DNA of 64,000 bases from Paenibacillus sp. PCH8 (lineage in GTDB: Bacteria; Bacillota; Bacilli; Paenibacillales; Paenibacillaceae). Both the position numbers and the translations under genes were made by a program. The notes under the pieces were generated by a model that was not told the DNA's origin, searched no databases, and saw nothing but the letters and a program-made list of their open reading frames with translations. Of this stretch, positions 36,195-44,994 are shown in pieces. Location: positions 956,244-1,020,243 of the forward strand of contig NZ_PKQK01000002.1 of NCBI RefSeq assembly GCF_002968835.1. The letters are read 5' to 3'. Position 1 is the stretch's first letter. Each line of letters opens with the position of its first letter.

Positions 36195-37133
36195 CTACGG
36201 AGTCTGCCTCTCCGGATTCAGTCTGTACAAGCGGGAAGGTCGATGACCGGCACTGCTCGCATATTCTCCTGTTTCGATAACCCAATCGGCGATTTTGCGC
36301 CGGAAAGCGGCAGCCAGCAGCTTTTTGCCAGTGATGATCTCATGTACTTTCTGAAGCGCAGTCAGCGTAAATGTCTCCGGCATCAGATTGAATGCAATAT
36401 CCGTATACTCCATCTTGGATCGCAGACGCTCAAGCGCATAATGAATGATTTTGGCATGATCAAAGGCAATCCCCTGAACCTCACCTAATGTCATGCTATG
36501 GCTCTGTACTCGTCCTTCCACCGTTTCCTTCGTCTCAATGACCGCCGATAATTCCTCTGTTCCATTGGTCAAAATCAACTGCAGCCTGCGTTCCGTCACA
36601 CGTCCACGCTCATGGATATGGCGCTTCTCTTCCAGAAGCCGCTGCTCCACCCGAAACCAGTTGGCCTCGCTGGCATCATCGCCAGCCTGAAGCTGCAGCT
36701 CGCTGCTATCAACCAGCGCCATATAGGAACTGCTGATGACCCGTGTACGCGGATCGCGTTCCACATCCCCCCACGTATACAGTTGCTCCAGATAGATCTC
36801 ATCCAGCCCCGTCTCCGTCAGCAGTTCCCGCCGAGCAGCATCCTCCAGCGATTCCTGCATAGAGACAAATCCACCCGGTAACGCCCACTGACCCAGATAG
36901 GGATGGCCGCCCCGCCGGATTAGCAGCAACTGGAGTTCAGGTTCCGCAAGCTTGCGATAGTTCTCCTGAGCTTCACTGCGGATCGTAAATACTAACATGT
37001 CCACGGTGACGGAAGGACGTTCGTAATCGCCAGCATTATACGTTTCCAAAAACTGTTGTTCACTGATATGTACATGGTCCTGATGCTCCTGGTAATCGGG
37101 GTCTTTTCCACCAGAGGAACCTTCGTAAGTCAT
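36195..37133 (-). CDS. Nudix hydrolase with NrtR-like winged-helix C-terminus
   Basis: The protein has 312 residues. A Nudix domain (about 40-180) carries an intact Nudix box GGFVSMQESLEDAARRELLTETGL. The C-terminal ~80 residues (FDHAKIIHYALERLRSKMEYTDIAFNLMP...FRRKI) match the winged helix of the NrtR/ADP-ribose-pyrophosphatase-like group. NrtR proteins regulate NAD metabolism, but an intact box suggests hydrolase activity may remain. ATG 37133 was chosen (TGGAG upstream); an ATG ten codons earlier lacks an RBS. Linked to the NADAR gene, 90 bases downstream. Confidence 0.85.
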   Translation of the reverse strand: MTYEGSSGGKDPDYQEHQDHVHISEQQFLETYNAGDYERPSVTVDMLVFTIRSEAQENYRKLAEPELQLLLIRRGGHPYLGQWALPGGFVSMQESLEDAARRELLTETGLDEIYLEQLYTWGDVERDPRTRVISSSYMALVDSSELQLQAGDDASEANWFRVEQRLLEEKRHIHERGRVTERRLQLILTNGTEELSAVIETKETVEGRVQSHSMTLGEVQGIAFDHAKIIHYALERLRSKMEYTDIAFNLMPETFTLTALQKVHEIITGKKLLAAAFRRKIADWVIETGEYASSAGHRPSRLYRLNPERQTP

Positions 37134-37253
37134 CGTATACAAACTCCATTCTGTTACTAACATTATGTTATTAACAATTTGATAATATCAATTTATCACA
37201 TCATTTTGTCTCAGGTCAATATTTCCAGTTCGACAGAAATGTAATGGATTGGC

Positions 37254-37282
37254 TTGACGATATGTCAGATCAAACTTATGAT
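37254..37282 (+). promoter_or_regulatory. Promoter of the marR-ABC exporter operon
   Basis: TTGACG (37254-37259) and TATGAT (37277-37282) are separated by 17 bases. The start codon of the MarR gene lies about 38 bases downstream. Confidence 0.8.
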
Positions 37283-37302
37283 TTAGTTAGTCGACTAACT
37301 AA
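37283..37302. promoter_or_regulatory. Perfect 20-bp palindrome, MarR operator
   Basis: TTAGTTAGTCGACTAACTAA is perfectly self-complementary. It sits immediately after the -10 element and before the marR RBS, the position expected for autorepression. Confidence 0.8.
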
Positions 37303-37320
37303 CGGATAGGAGCAGTATAT

Positions 37321-37754
37321 ATGAATCCAGTCCAGAATGAACGGTTAATGGAGCAATTGTCCGAACTCGTGAAGCTGAAACGTTACAAGGTTCATGAGAA
37401 ACTTGTGAACCACCCGAGTTGTACCCGGGACAGCCTCCTTTGCTGTTCCAGCTTGAACGGGAAGATGGTAAGTCCCAGAAAAATCTGGCCGAACAACTTC
37501 AGCGCAGTCCCGCAACGGTAACGGTGATGCTCAAGCGCATGGAGATATCCGGTTATGTGAGACGTGAAGCGGACCCGAAGGATCTGCGCAGTTTGCGAGT
37601 ATTCCTGACGGATCAGGGGCGCTCTGCACTACGAGAATTGAGAGAAGTGGTTCAGGAGTTGGAACAGCAGGCCCAGAAAGATTTTACACCGGAAGAATCC
37701 CGGCTGATGTCTGCACTCGCGCAGCGTATGCTCCAAAACCTGCGTGAAGCTTGA
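37321..37754 (+). pseudogene. MarR family transcriptional regulator, frameshifted
   Basis: The first frame (MNPVQNERLMEQLSELVKLKRYKVHEKLVNH) leaves the family sequence at about residue 31. The rest continues in another frame: LYPGQPPLLFQLEREDGKSQKNLAEQLQRSPATVTVMLKRMEISGYVRREADPKD. Adding one C to the CCC run at 37413-37415 restores a 144-residue protein of typical MarR length with a complete winged helix. It probably represses the ABC exporter genes downstream through the palindrome. Codons and domain are otherwise intact, so this may be a sequencing error. Confidence 0.85.
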
Positions 37755-37849
37755 GGTGATACATACTTGCGATATCGTTTAAAACAATATACTTGCAGGT
37801 ATTATGAAATTGATTCACTTATGAAATGAAGATTGAGGTGATTTCCTAA

Positions 37850-39625
37850 TTGTGGACGTTAAAACGATTCTTAACCCCTTATAAGTCGGCGGCGATTCTC
37901 GCCCCGCTGCTCATGGTACTTGAGGTTGCCATGGACCTGCTCCAACCCAAGCTGATGTCCAGCATCGTGGATGATGGTGTACTTGCAGGGAACCTGTCCC
38001 ATATCGTCACTACAGGCCTGTTCATGTTGCTCGTTGCGTTAATCGGCTGGATTGGCGGCGCAGGCTGCACACTTTATTCAAGCAGAGCTGCCGTTGGGTA
38101 CGGTACGGATCTGCGCCAGGAGTTATTTGACCATATTCAGACCTTCTCCTTCCGCAATCTGGATACGTTCCAGGAAGGATCTCTGATTACCCGTCTGACC
38201 AGTGATATAACCCAGATGCAAACGTTCGTGCAGATGCTGCTGCGGATGTTTATCCGTTCGCCGATGCTGATTATCGGCAGTATTATTATGGCATTTACGA
38301 TCAGTGTGAAGCTGGCTTTGATTCTTATTGCCACTGTGCCGGTACTGTTTATTATTTTATTTATCCTGATAAAAGCCTCCTACCCGCTGTTCGCCAGTGT
38401 TCAGGATAAGCTCGATAAGGTCAACGGCGTTCTTCAGGAGAACCTTGCCGGTATCCGTGTCGTCAAAGCCTTTGCACGTGCACGTCTGGAGAGAAAGCGG
38501 TTCAAGCAATCCAATGAAGATTACACCACAACGGCCGTGAAGGCCTGGCGTATCGTAACACTGAATGCACCCGTACTTGGCTTGATGCTGAACGCTACCA
38601 TTGTGGCCGTGCTATGGTTTGGCGGTTTTCAGGTGGTAGGCGGCGATATTGCTGCCGGGGATCTGATTGCTTTTATCAACTATGTCACGGTTGTACTCTC
38701 GTCTCTCACTTCAATCGGCATGATGATGATGAGCTTCTCCCGTGCCAAGGTCTCGGCTGCGCGAATCAACGAGGTACTTCATACACAGCCCGATATTCAG
38801 TCGGGAACCGATGTCTCCGACACGATGCGGCCAACCCGTGACGCGGGCCACCAGCAACCGTCTCCCCTTTCCTCGGGTTCAGCGGGTCAAGTGGAATTCA
38901 GAGATGTGTCCTTCCGTTATGACGGAGAACATACACTCACAGGCATTAATCTGATGGCTCGCCCCGGTGAAAAAGTAGCGTTACTTGGTTCAACAGGTTC
39001 AGGTAAAACCTCGCTGGTGCAGCTGATCCCTCGTCTGTATGATGCTTCGCAGGGTGAAGTTCTCGTGAATGGAGTGAACGTTCGCCACTGGGATCTTCAG
39101 GATCTTCGCAGTCGCGTGTCCATTGTGTTGCAGGAATCCATCCTGTTCAGTGGCAGCATTCGGGATAATATATGCTTCGGTCGGCCCCATGCGACGGATG
39201 CCGAGATGCGCGTTGCAGCACAGGCTGCGGCAGCCGACGATTTTATTATGAAACTGACGGATGGATATGACACGGAGCTGGGTCAGCGCGGGGTCAACCT
39301 CTCAGGTGGACAAAAACAGCGTATATCCATTGCACGCGCTCTGCTTATGCAACCGGAAGTGTTGATTCTGGATGACAGTACAAGTGCTGTCGATCTGCGT
39401 ACAGAAGCGAGCATTCAGAGGGCTTTGCAGTCCCTGATGAAAGACAGTACGACCTTTTTGATCGCACAACGGATCTCTTCCGTGAAGGATGCAGACTGCA
39501 TATATGTGCTGGATGAAGGCCAGATCGTTGCTCAAGGTACACATGATCATCTCATGGCTCATTCGTCACATTACCAATCCATCTATTATTCACAGCAACG
39601 GAAGGAGGATGCTCAATTTGGCTAA
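37850..39625 (+). CDS. ABC exporter half-transporter, degenerate ATP site (heterodimer subunit 1)
   Basis: The protein has 591 residues. A six-span type I exporter membrane domain (about 1-310) is fused to a nucleotide-binding domain. Walker A is LLGSTGSGKTSL (about 378-389), the signature is LSGGQKQR (about 483) and Walker B is VLILDDSTSAVD. The usual catalytic Glu after Walker B is Asp here. This is typical of one subunit of heterodimeric drug exporters such as BmrC/LmrC. TTG start with GAGGTG upstream. It overlaps the partner gene by eight bases. Confidence 0.87.
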   Translation: MWTLKRFLTPYKSAAILAPLLMVLEVAMDLLQPKLMSSIVDDGVLAGNLSHIVTTGLFMLLVALIGWIGGAGCTLYSSRAAVGYGTDLRQELFDHIQTFSFRNLDTFQEGSLITRLTSDITQMQTFVQMLLRMFIRSPMLIIGSIIMAFTISVKLALILIATVPVLFIILFILIKASYPLFASVQDKLDKVNGVLQENLAGIRVVKAFARARLERKRFKQSNEDYTTTAVKAWRIVTLNAPVLGLMLNATIVAVLWFGGFQVVGGDIAAGDLIAFINYVTVVLSSLTSIGMMMMSFSRAKVSAARINEVLHTQPDIQSGTDVSDTMRPTRDAGHQQPSPLSSGSAGQVEFRDVSFRYDGEHTLTGINLMARPGEKVALLGSTGSGKTSLVQLIPRLYDASQGEVLVNGVNVRHWDLQDLRSRVSIVLQESILFSGSIRDNICFGRPHATDAEMRVAAQAAAADDFIMKLTDGYDTELGQRGVNLSGGQKQRISIARALLMQPEVLILDDSTSAVDLRTEASIQRALQSLMKDSTTFLIAQRISSVKDADCIYVLDEGQIVAQGTHDHLMAHSSHYQSIYYSQQRKEDAQFG

Positions 39626-41432
39626 ACATACAACTCCCTCCAACCATCAAACCGTCGTACCCCCGATTGGAAGATTCGGTCCACCAGGCAGAGAACCTGT
39701 CCCCAAAGTCAGAGCCCATAATGCCCGTCATGCTCTAATCCGGGTGTGGTCCTATATGGGACGTCATCGCAAAGGGGTTATTGTAGCTCTCATACTTACA
39801 GCTCTGGGTACGTTGCTGAATCTGGCAGGACCCTACCTTCTCGGCCGTGCTGTTAATGAACATATCGTTCCCAAAGTAACGGACGGTCTGCTGAAGGAAT
39901 GTCTTCTCTTGCTTAGTGTTTATGTCCTTGGATCGCTCCTGATGTGGGCTCAATCCTATGTCATGATTGGCGTGTCCCAACTGACCGTCAAGGATCTTAG
40001 GCATGCATTGTTCTCGCGTCTACAACAGCTGCCTATCCACTTCTTTGATAAAAATCAAAGCGGGGATCTCATGAGCCGGGCTACCAATGATATCGATAAC
40101 GTGTCCACCACGCTGAATCAAAGTGTAACCCAATTGATGTCCAGTGCCATTTTGCTCGTTGGCTCCTTGTCGATTATGCTTGCGCTGGATGTTCGGCTTA
40201 CCCTGCTCAGTCTGGTTACGGTACCCTTAATCACCATCGCCACTCGACTGATTGCTTCGAAGACGCGCAAACACTTTACAGCCCAGCAGAGATTACTTGG
40301 TGAGCTTAACGGATATGCTCAAGAAACGATTGCCGGACAGAAAGTCTTAGCGGCCTATAACCGTCAGGATCAGGCACACCACCATTTCAAGAGCATGAAT
40401 GAGAAACTACGCACGTCCAGCACTCAGGCTCAAAGCGTTTCGGGTCTGGTTGGGCCTACAATGAACGTGTTTAATAACATCGGATTTGCCATACTGGCTT
40501 CGGTTGGTGGATGGATGGCCTATCATGATCTGACCTCCATCGGACTGATTGTCAGCTTTCTCGCATACTCCCGACAGATTGAACGGCCGATCAACGATCT
40601 GGCCAATCAATACAATCTGATTCAGGCAGCGATTGCAGGTGCCGAACGCGTATTTCAGATTATGGATACGCCGTCTGAGTATGTGGAGGAACAGAAGAAA
40701 CAACTGGATCACATTCAGGGTGACGTTGTATTTGAGGATGTCTCCTTCGGATACAGTGCAGAGAGAGACATTCTGAAGAAGCTGAGCTTCACCGCTAAGG
40801 CTGGCGAGATGATCGCACTTGTGGGACCCACCGGAGCAGGCAAAACGACCATCATTAACTTGTTGCCCCGATTCTACGAGCTTACAGGTGGACGAATTAC
40901 CATCGATGGACAGGACATCTCTGAACTGGAGAAGGATCAGCTGCGACGGCAACTCGGCATCGTGCTTCAGGATGCTTATCTGTTCTCCGGCACCATCCGT
41001 GATAATCTCGCCTATGGCAAGCCGGATGCAACCGATGAAATGATCCGGCAAGCGGCCATACTTGCGAATGCACATTCGTTCATCCGCAAACTGTCGCAGG
41101 GCTACGACACTCCGATTATTTCTGGAGGAAGCAACTTGAGTCAGGGCCAGCGACAGTTGTTAACGATCGCCCGAGCCATTCTCGCTGACCCTGCCATTCT
41201 GATCCTGGATGAAGCAACGAGCAGCATTGATACACGTACCGAAATGCAGATCCAGCAAGCCATGCGCACCTTGATGAAGGATCGTACCAGCTTCGTTATC
41301 GCCCACAGGTTGAGCACCATTCGCGAAGCCGATCAGATTCTGGTCATTGATGATGGACAGATTGCTGAGCGAGGAAGCCATGACGAGTTAATGCAGCAAC
41401 AGGGATTCTACTATCAATTACATCAGGGATAG
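39618..41432 (+). CDS. ABC exporter half-transporter, canonical ATP site (heterodimer subunit 2)
   Basis: The protein has 604 residues. A ~45-residue N-terminal tail rich in Pro/Arg is followed by the membrane domain (about 50-360). The nucleotide-binding domain has Walker A GPTGAGKTT (about 402), signature LSQGQRQ and Walker B ILILDEATSSID with the catalytic Glu. It is expected to form a BmrCD/LmrCD-like multidrug exporter with the preceding gene product. TTG at 39618 fits the RBS AAGGAGG nine bases upstream; the ATG at 39609 directly abuts it. Confidence 0.87.
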   Translation: MAKHTTPSNHQTVVPPIGRFGPPGREPVPKVRAHNARHALIRVWSYMGRHRKGVIVALILTALGTLLNLAGPYLLGRAVNEHIVPKVTDGLLKECLLLLSVYVLGSLLMWAQSYVMIGVSQLTVKDLRHALFSRLQQLPIHFFDKNQSGDLMSRATNDIDNVSTTLNQSVTQLMSSAILLVGSLSIMLALDVRLTLLSLVTVPLITIATRLIASKTRKHFTAQQRLLGELNGYAQETIAGQKVLAAYNRQDQAHHHFKSMNEKLRTSSTQAQSVSGLVGPTMNVFNNIGFAILASVGGWMAYHDLTSIGLIVSFLAYSRQIERPINDLANQYNLIQAAIAGAERVFQIMDTPSEYVEEQKKQLDHIQGDVVFEDVSFGYSAERDILKKLSFTAKAGEMIALVGPTGAGKTTIINLLPRFYELTGGRITIDGQDISELEKDQLRRQLGIVLQDAYLFSGTIRDNLAYGKPDATDEMIRQAAILANAHSFIRKLSQGYDTPIISGGSNLSQGQRQLLTIARAILADPAILILDEATSSIDTRTEMQIQQAMRTLMKDRTSFVIAHRLSTIREADQILVIDDGQIAERGSHDELMQQQGFYYQLHQG

Positions 41433-41497
41433 CTCAGTTCATTGGTTACACGGGGGACTTGTCGTGTCATGTGGATTCAGCCCTAGCTATGCATAAA

Positions 41498-41541
41498 CCA
41501 AACGCCGCATGGAGTTCTCTTGAACCCCGTGCGGCGTTTTC
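41498..41541 (+). terminator. Terminator of the ABC exporter operon
   Basis: AAACGCCGCATGG pairs with CCGTGCGGCGTTT with minor mismatches and is followed by TTTT. It lies about 70 bases after the second exporter gene. Confidence 0.8.
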
Positions 41542-41697
41542 ACTTTATTTTTTTCTGTTACTCTACTCTTCTGCTATCATAGTACTCCTCCGTTCCTTTA
41601 TGCTGGGTGACTACATTTCGCTGATCTTGTTCTGCCGTTGTTCTGTTTGGGTTCTGTTTTAGTTGAGACGTTGCTGCTTCTGGCTCTTCGGAACATA

Positions 41698-43269
41698 CTA
41701 CATATCCACAGGCAGATGAAGCGTGAAGGTGGAGCCAATGCCCATTTCGCTATGGACGGTAATTTTCCCGTTATGGTCCTGCACAATTTTCTGACAGAGC
41801 GCCAATCCGAGTCCGGTGCCTTCTTCTTTTGTCGTATAGAACGGATTGAATATGGAAGTTAAAGAATTCTCCGGAATCCCGCTGCCCGTATCTGTAATTG
41901 AGATAAGCACCTTGTCCCCCTCCTGCAACAAATTCATATGTACCTCACCGGGGTCTGTCATCGCTTCAAATGCATTACGAATAAGGTTTATCAATACCTG
42001 CACAATTTTGTCCCGATCCATGTTGATCACGACCGGTCCACCATTCATTTCGAGTGTAATTCGATGCCCGCGGGATGCCGCATCCGACTCGGTCAGAGAC
42101 ATGACCCGTTCGAGGCAGTTTCCCAACTGCTCTGGCTTCATATGATTGACATGCGGCTTGGAAAACTGTAAGAATTCAGCCGTCAGATCCGTTACTCTGG
42201 TCACCTCACCCATAATGACTTCATACCATGGTGCGATATTGAAGGCTTGTCCACGTGACAGTTGCAGGAATCCCCGAATCGCCGTAAGCGGGTTCCGGAT
42301 TTCGTGAGCCATACCAGCGGCCAGTTCACCTACGGCCCTTAGTCTTTCGGAACGAAAGACTTCTTCTTCATTCTTCAGCCACTTACTGTGCTGGTGTTGA
42401 AGTAGCCTGTCCTCGGCAATCGTCATAAATTGCTCCAATGGCTCCGACGTTTCCGAGAATAGCGAGATACTATAGCTAACCTGCAGCCTTTGGAGCTGAA
42501 CAGACAGCAATGATGCCAAGCGTTCTTCAATATCTTGCATTTTCGGCAAAACGACTGCAAACCGATCTCCCGCATATCGGGATACACCATACGCCTCCGG
42601 GAATTGATTGGTAATCATCTTGCCTGTACCCGTGATTACCGAACACCAGGGATCATCCGATTCTTTCTTAAATCCGCTATAATTATTGACGTTCAAAAGA
42701 ACAAGTACAAAGGACCGTTGCGCTTCTACGGTCTTATTTAACACCTCCATATAACCCGCATAGTTCAACAGTCCCGTTAACTGATCATGAAGGGTGAGGA
42801 ATCGATTTTTCTCACGAAGTCTGCGTTTCTCGGTCTCGCTGTTAATCAGGGTGTGATACAAAAAAACGATGACCACCGAGGTTAACAGGTCAAACAGGGA
42901 AACCAGCAACGCGTACGTATCAATAGGTATATAGGAAAGACGAATCACCGTATATTGCAACATGAGCAGCAGTGAAATGGGTATGGTCTGCGCTACACGT
43001 TGTTTGTCCTGGATCATCGAAATAATGAGCACATAATACAACATGTTGCACCAGTTCAGTCCACTGAAATAATGGAATATCCCGAGAATGATCCAATGAA
43101 ACTTCCGCAACACAGGATATCGTCTTTCTCCATAGATACTCGCTATTAACACAGCGCCTGCAAGCAACATTATTGACAGATTAGGGGTAAGCCTTAGGAC
43201 ATAAGAGGACAGAATGACAAGCAGACAGCCCAGTGGGAATATCACCATTTTCAACGTGTAACTTAGCAA
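41698..43269 (-). CDS. Membrane sensor histidine kinase with degenerate GGDEF domain
   Basis: The protein has 523 residues. An N-terminal membrane region of about six segments (1-150) leads to a GGDEF-like domain (about 165-300: HDQLTGLLNYAGYMEVL...). Its active-site signature is AGDRF (about 234) instead of GGDEF, so diguanylate cyclase activity is unlikely. The kinase core follows: phospho-acceptor His322 in GMAHEIRNPLTAIRG, and an ATPase domain with NLIRNAFEAM, DTGSGIPE and GTGLGLALC. No response regulator is adjacent. It resembles Bacillus KinB/KinE-like sporulation kinases in its core. TTG start. Confidence 0.85.
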   Translation of the reverse strand: MLSYTLKMVIFPLGCLLVILSSYVLRLTPNLSIMLLAGAVLIASIYGERRYPVLRKFHWIILGIFHYFSGLNWCNMLYYVLIISMIQDKQRVAQTIPISLLLMLQYTVIRLSYIPIDTYALLVSLFDLLTSVVIVFLYHTLINSETEKRRLREKNRFLTLHDQLTGLLNYAGYMEVLNKTVEAQRSFVLVLLNVNNYSGFKKESDDPWCSVITGTGKMITNQFPEAYGVSRYAGDRFAVVLPKMQDIEERLASLLSVQLQRLQVSYSISLFSETSEPLEQFMTIAEDRLLQHQHSKWLKNEEEVFRSERLRAVGELAAGMAHEIRNPLTAIRGFLQLSRGQAFNIAPWYEVIMGEVTRVTDLTAEFLQFSKPHVNHMKPEQLGNCLERVMSLTESDAASRGHRITLEMNGGPVVINMDRDKIVQVLINLIRNAFEAMTDPGEVHMNLLQEGDKVLISITDTGSGIPENSLTSIFNPFYTTKEEGTGLGLALCQKIVQDHNGKITVHSEMGIGSTFTLHLPVDM

Positions 43270-43530
43270 ATAGCCTCGCCCCCTTTGACATTTAACTCAC
43301 ATCTAACAACTTATGTACATGTATTATATCGATAATGATTAGCTGATGTTGTCGATTAGTGGAGGATCGTCAAATTCGCAAGAATGTATAATTTATAAAG
43401 ATAATAGGACATGTAATGTAATTGAAATTCATTAATATTACAAATAATCCCTTTTCAAGCCGTGTTATTGTGTTACTATATATATGTATGGATTAATTTA
43501 GGAAAATCTCTTGGTTATGGAGGAATTTTC

Positions 43531-43866
43531 ATGATAACACAACGAAAACCACTGGGTCTCGGAACCCTCTCACTACTTGTTCTCGCGATGGGTCTCGCTT
43601 TTAACTTTCCATGGGGAGCAACGAAGTTTATGTTCAGTCATTACCTTTTCGACTTCATACATTTGCCTATTTATAGCAACGGAACTCAAGGACTTCACAT
43701 CCCCTTTGTAATCGCAGCCCTCTTCTGGATTCCGACCTTTCTGATCGCCAGAAAATATCGCGCCCATTGGGGCACCGGTGTATCTTATAACGTCGCCGGA
43801 TTTATGTTGCTCTTATGCATCATTGGACCGTTTATCCACGTCATCGATTGGATGGTCAACGGTTAA
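43531..43866 (+). CDS. Small membrane protein of unknown function
   Basis: The protein has 111 residues with about three transmembrane segments (LGTLSLLVLAMGLAFNF, GLHIPFVIAALFWIPTFLI, YNVAGFMLLLCIIGPFIHVI). I do not recognise a family. The start at 43531 has GGAGG eight bases upstream; 23 upstream codons lack an RBS. It is divergent from the histidine kinase and followed by its own terminator. Confidence 0.65.
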   Translation: MITQRKPLGLGTLSLLVLAMGLAFNFPWGATKFMFSHYLFDFIHLPIYSNGTQGLHIPFVIAALFWIPTFLIARKYRAHWGTGVSYNVAGFMLLLCIIGPFIHVIDWMVNG

Positions 43867-43872
43867 ACAATG

Positions 43873-43908
43873 AAAGCCAGCTCTCTATATCCCGAGGGCT
43901 GGCTTCTT
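43873..43908 (+). terminator. Terminator after the small membrane protein gene
   Basis: AAAGCCAGC (43873-43881) pairs with GCTGGCTT (43898-43905), followed by CTTTG. It separates convergent genes. Confidence 0.65.
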
Positions 43909-43959
43909 TGCTGCTTTTCCATATAAATTTTTACGCCACAACGGAGAGTGCAGAACCAT

Positions 43960-44979
43960 TTATTTCTTCGCCATATATTTACGGATGTCAAAAGCCACCG
44001 CAGCGACAATAATCAATCCTTTGATAATCAACTGCCAGTATGGATTCACGCCGATAAAGGTCAGGCCGTAGTTAATAACCCCAAAGATCAGCACACCCGC
44101 CATCACTCCAGGCACTGTTCCGATACCGCCAGCCGTTGACACACCGCCTACCACACATGCGGCAATCGCATCCAGCTCATACATGTTACCGTAATTGTTC
44201 GTGGCCCCACCGGTTCGTGCTGCCTCCAGCACACCACCCAGACCATACAATGCACCCGCAATGGCATACAGGGCAACCAGGTTGCGTGCCACATGTATTC
44301 CGGATACATGTGCTGCCTGAATGTTGCCGCCGATCGCGTACATGTTTTTGCCGAGACGTGTCTTGTTAAAAACAACCCAGCAGATCATGGCTACCGCAAT
44401 CGCAATCAGTACAATATACGGGATGGAGTACCCACCGCCGAGATCAATGTAACCAGAACCAATGGCGGTGAAGTCCGGTCTTAGTCCGCCAATCGGCTGC
44501 GATTGATTCGGTTCCGTGTCAAAATAAATAGAGTTCAGTCCGTACACGGCCACCATGGTACCCAGCGTAGCGATAAAAGGAGGCACATGTAATTTGGCAA
44601 TGATCAGTCCATTCACGAGTCCCACGAACAGACCCGCTGTAATGCCAACAAGGATAGGCACAATCACCCATAACTGAGGCAGATCGGGGAAGAAGCGGTT
44701 CGCATACTCGTCAATTTGCAGCATGGATGCCGATACCACAGCCGTCAGACCAACCACCCGTCCAGCCGACAGATCGACACCACCCGTGACAAGGATAAAG
44801 GCTGCCCCGAGTGCAATAATGGCCCGAGTGGAGGACTGCTGTAATATATCCCGTAGTGTGGAGAAAGCGAGAAAGTTCGGATCGGCAATAGCTATGCCAA
44901 TGATGAGCAGAATCAGTACGATAAAGATGGCTCGCTGTGTTACATATTGCTTCACTTGATTGATCATCTGTGGGTTCAT
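43960..44979 (-). CDS. mglC: Galactose-type sugar ABC permease (MglC-like)
   Basis: The permease has 339 residues of the ribose/galactose (RbsC/MglC) family with about eight to ten membrane spans. Signatures are FILVTGGVDLSAGRVVGL and the cytoplasmic coupling segment NKTRLGKNMYAIGGNIQAAHVSGI. It is the last gene of a binding protein-ATPase-permease operon. The start follows AGGAGGG and lies 15 bases after the ATPase stop. Confidence 0.87.
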   Translation of the reverse strand: MNPQMINQVKQYVTQRAIFIVLILLIIGIAIADPNFLAFSTLRDILQQSSTRAIIALGAAFILVTGGVDLSAGRVVGLTAVVSASMLQIDEYANRFFPDLPQLWVIVPILVGITAGLFVGLVNGLIIAKLHVPPFIATLGTMVAVYGLNSIYFDTEPNQSQPIGGLRPDFTAIGSGYIDLGGGYSIPYIVLIAIAVAMICWVVFNKTRLGKNMYAIGGNIQAAHVSGIHVARNLVALYAIAGALYGLGGVLEAARTGGATNNYGNMYELDAIAACVVGGVSTAGGIGTVPGVMAGVLIFGVINYGLTFIGVNPYWQLIIKGLIIVAAVAFDIRKYMAKK

Positions 44980-44994
44980 CTGTTTCCCTCCTGA

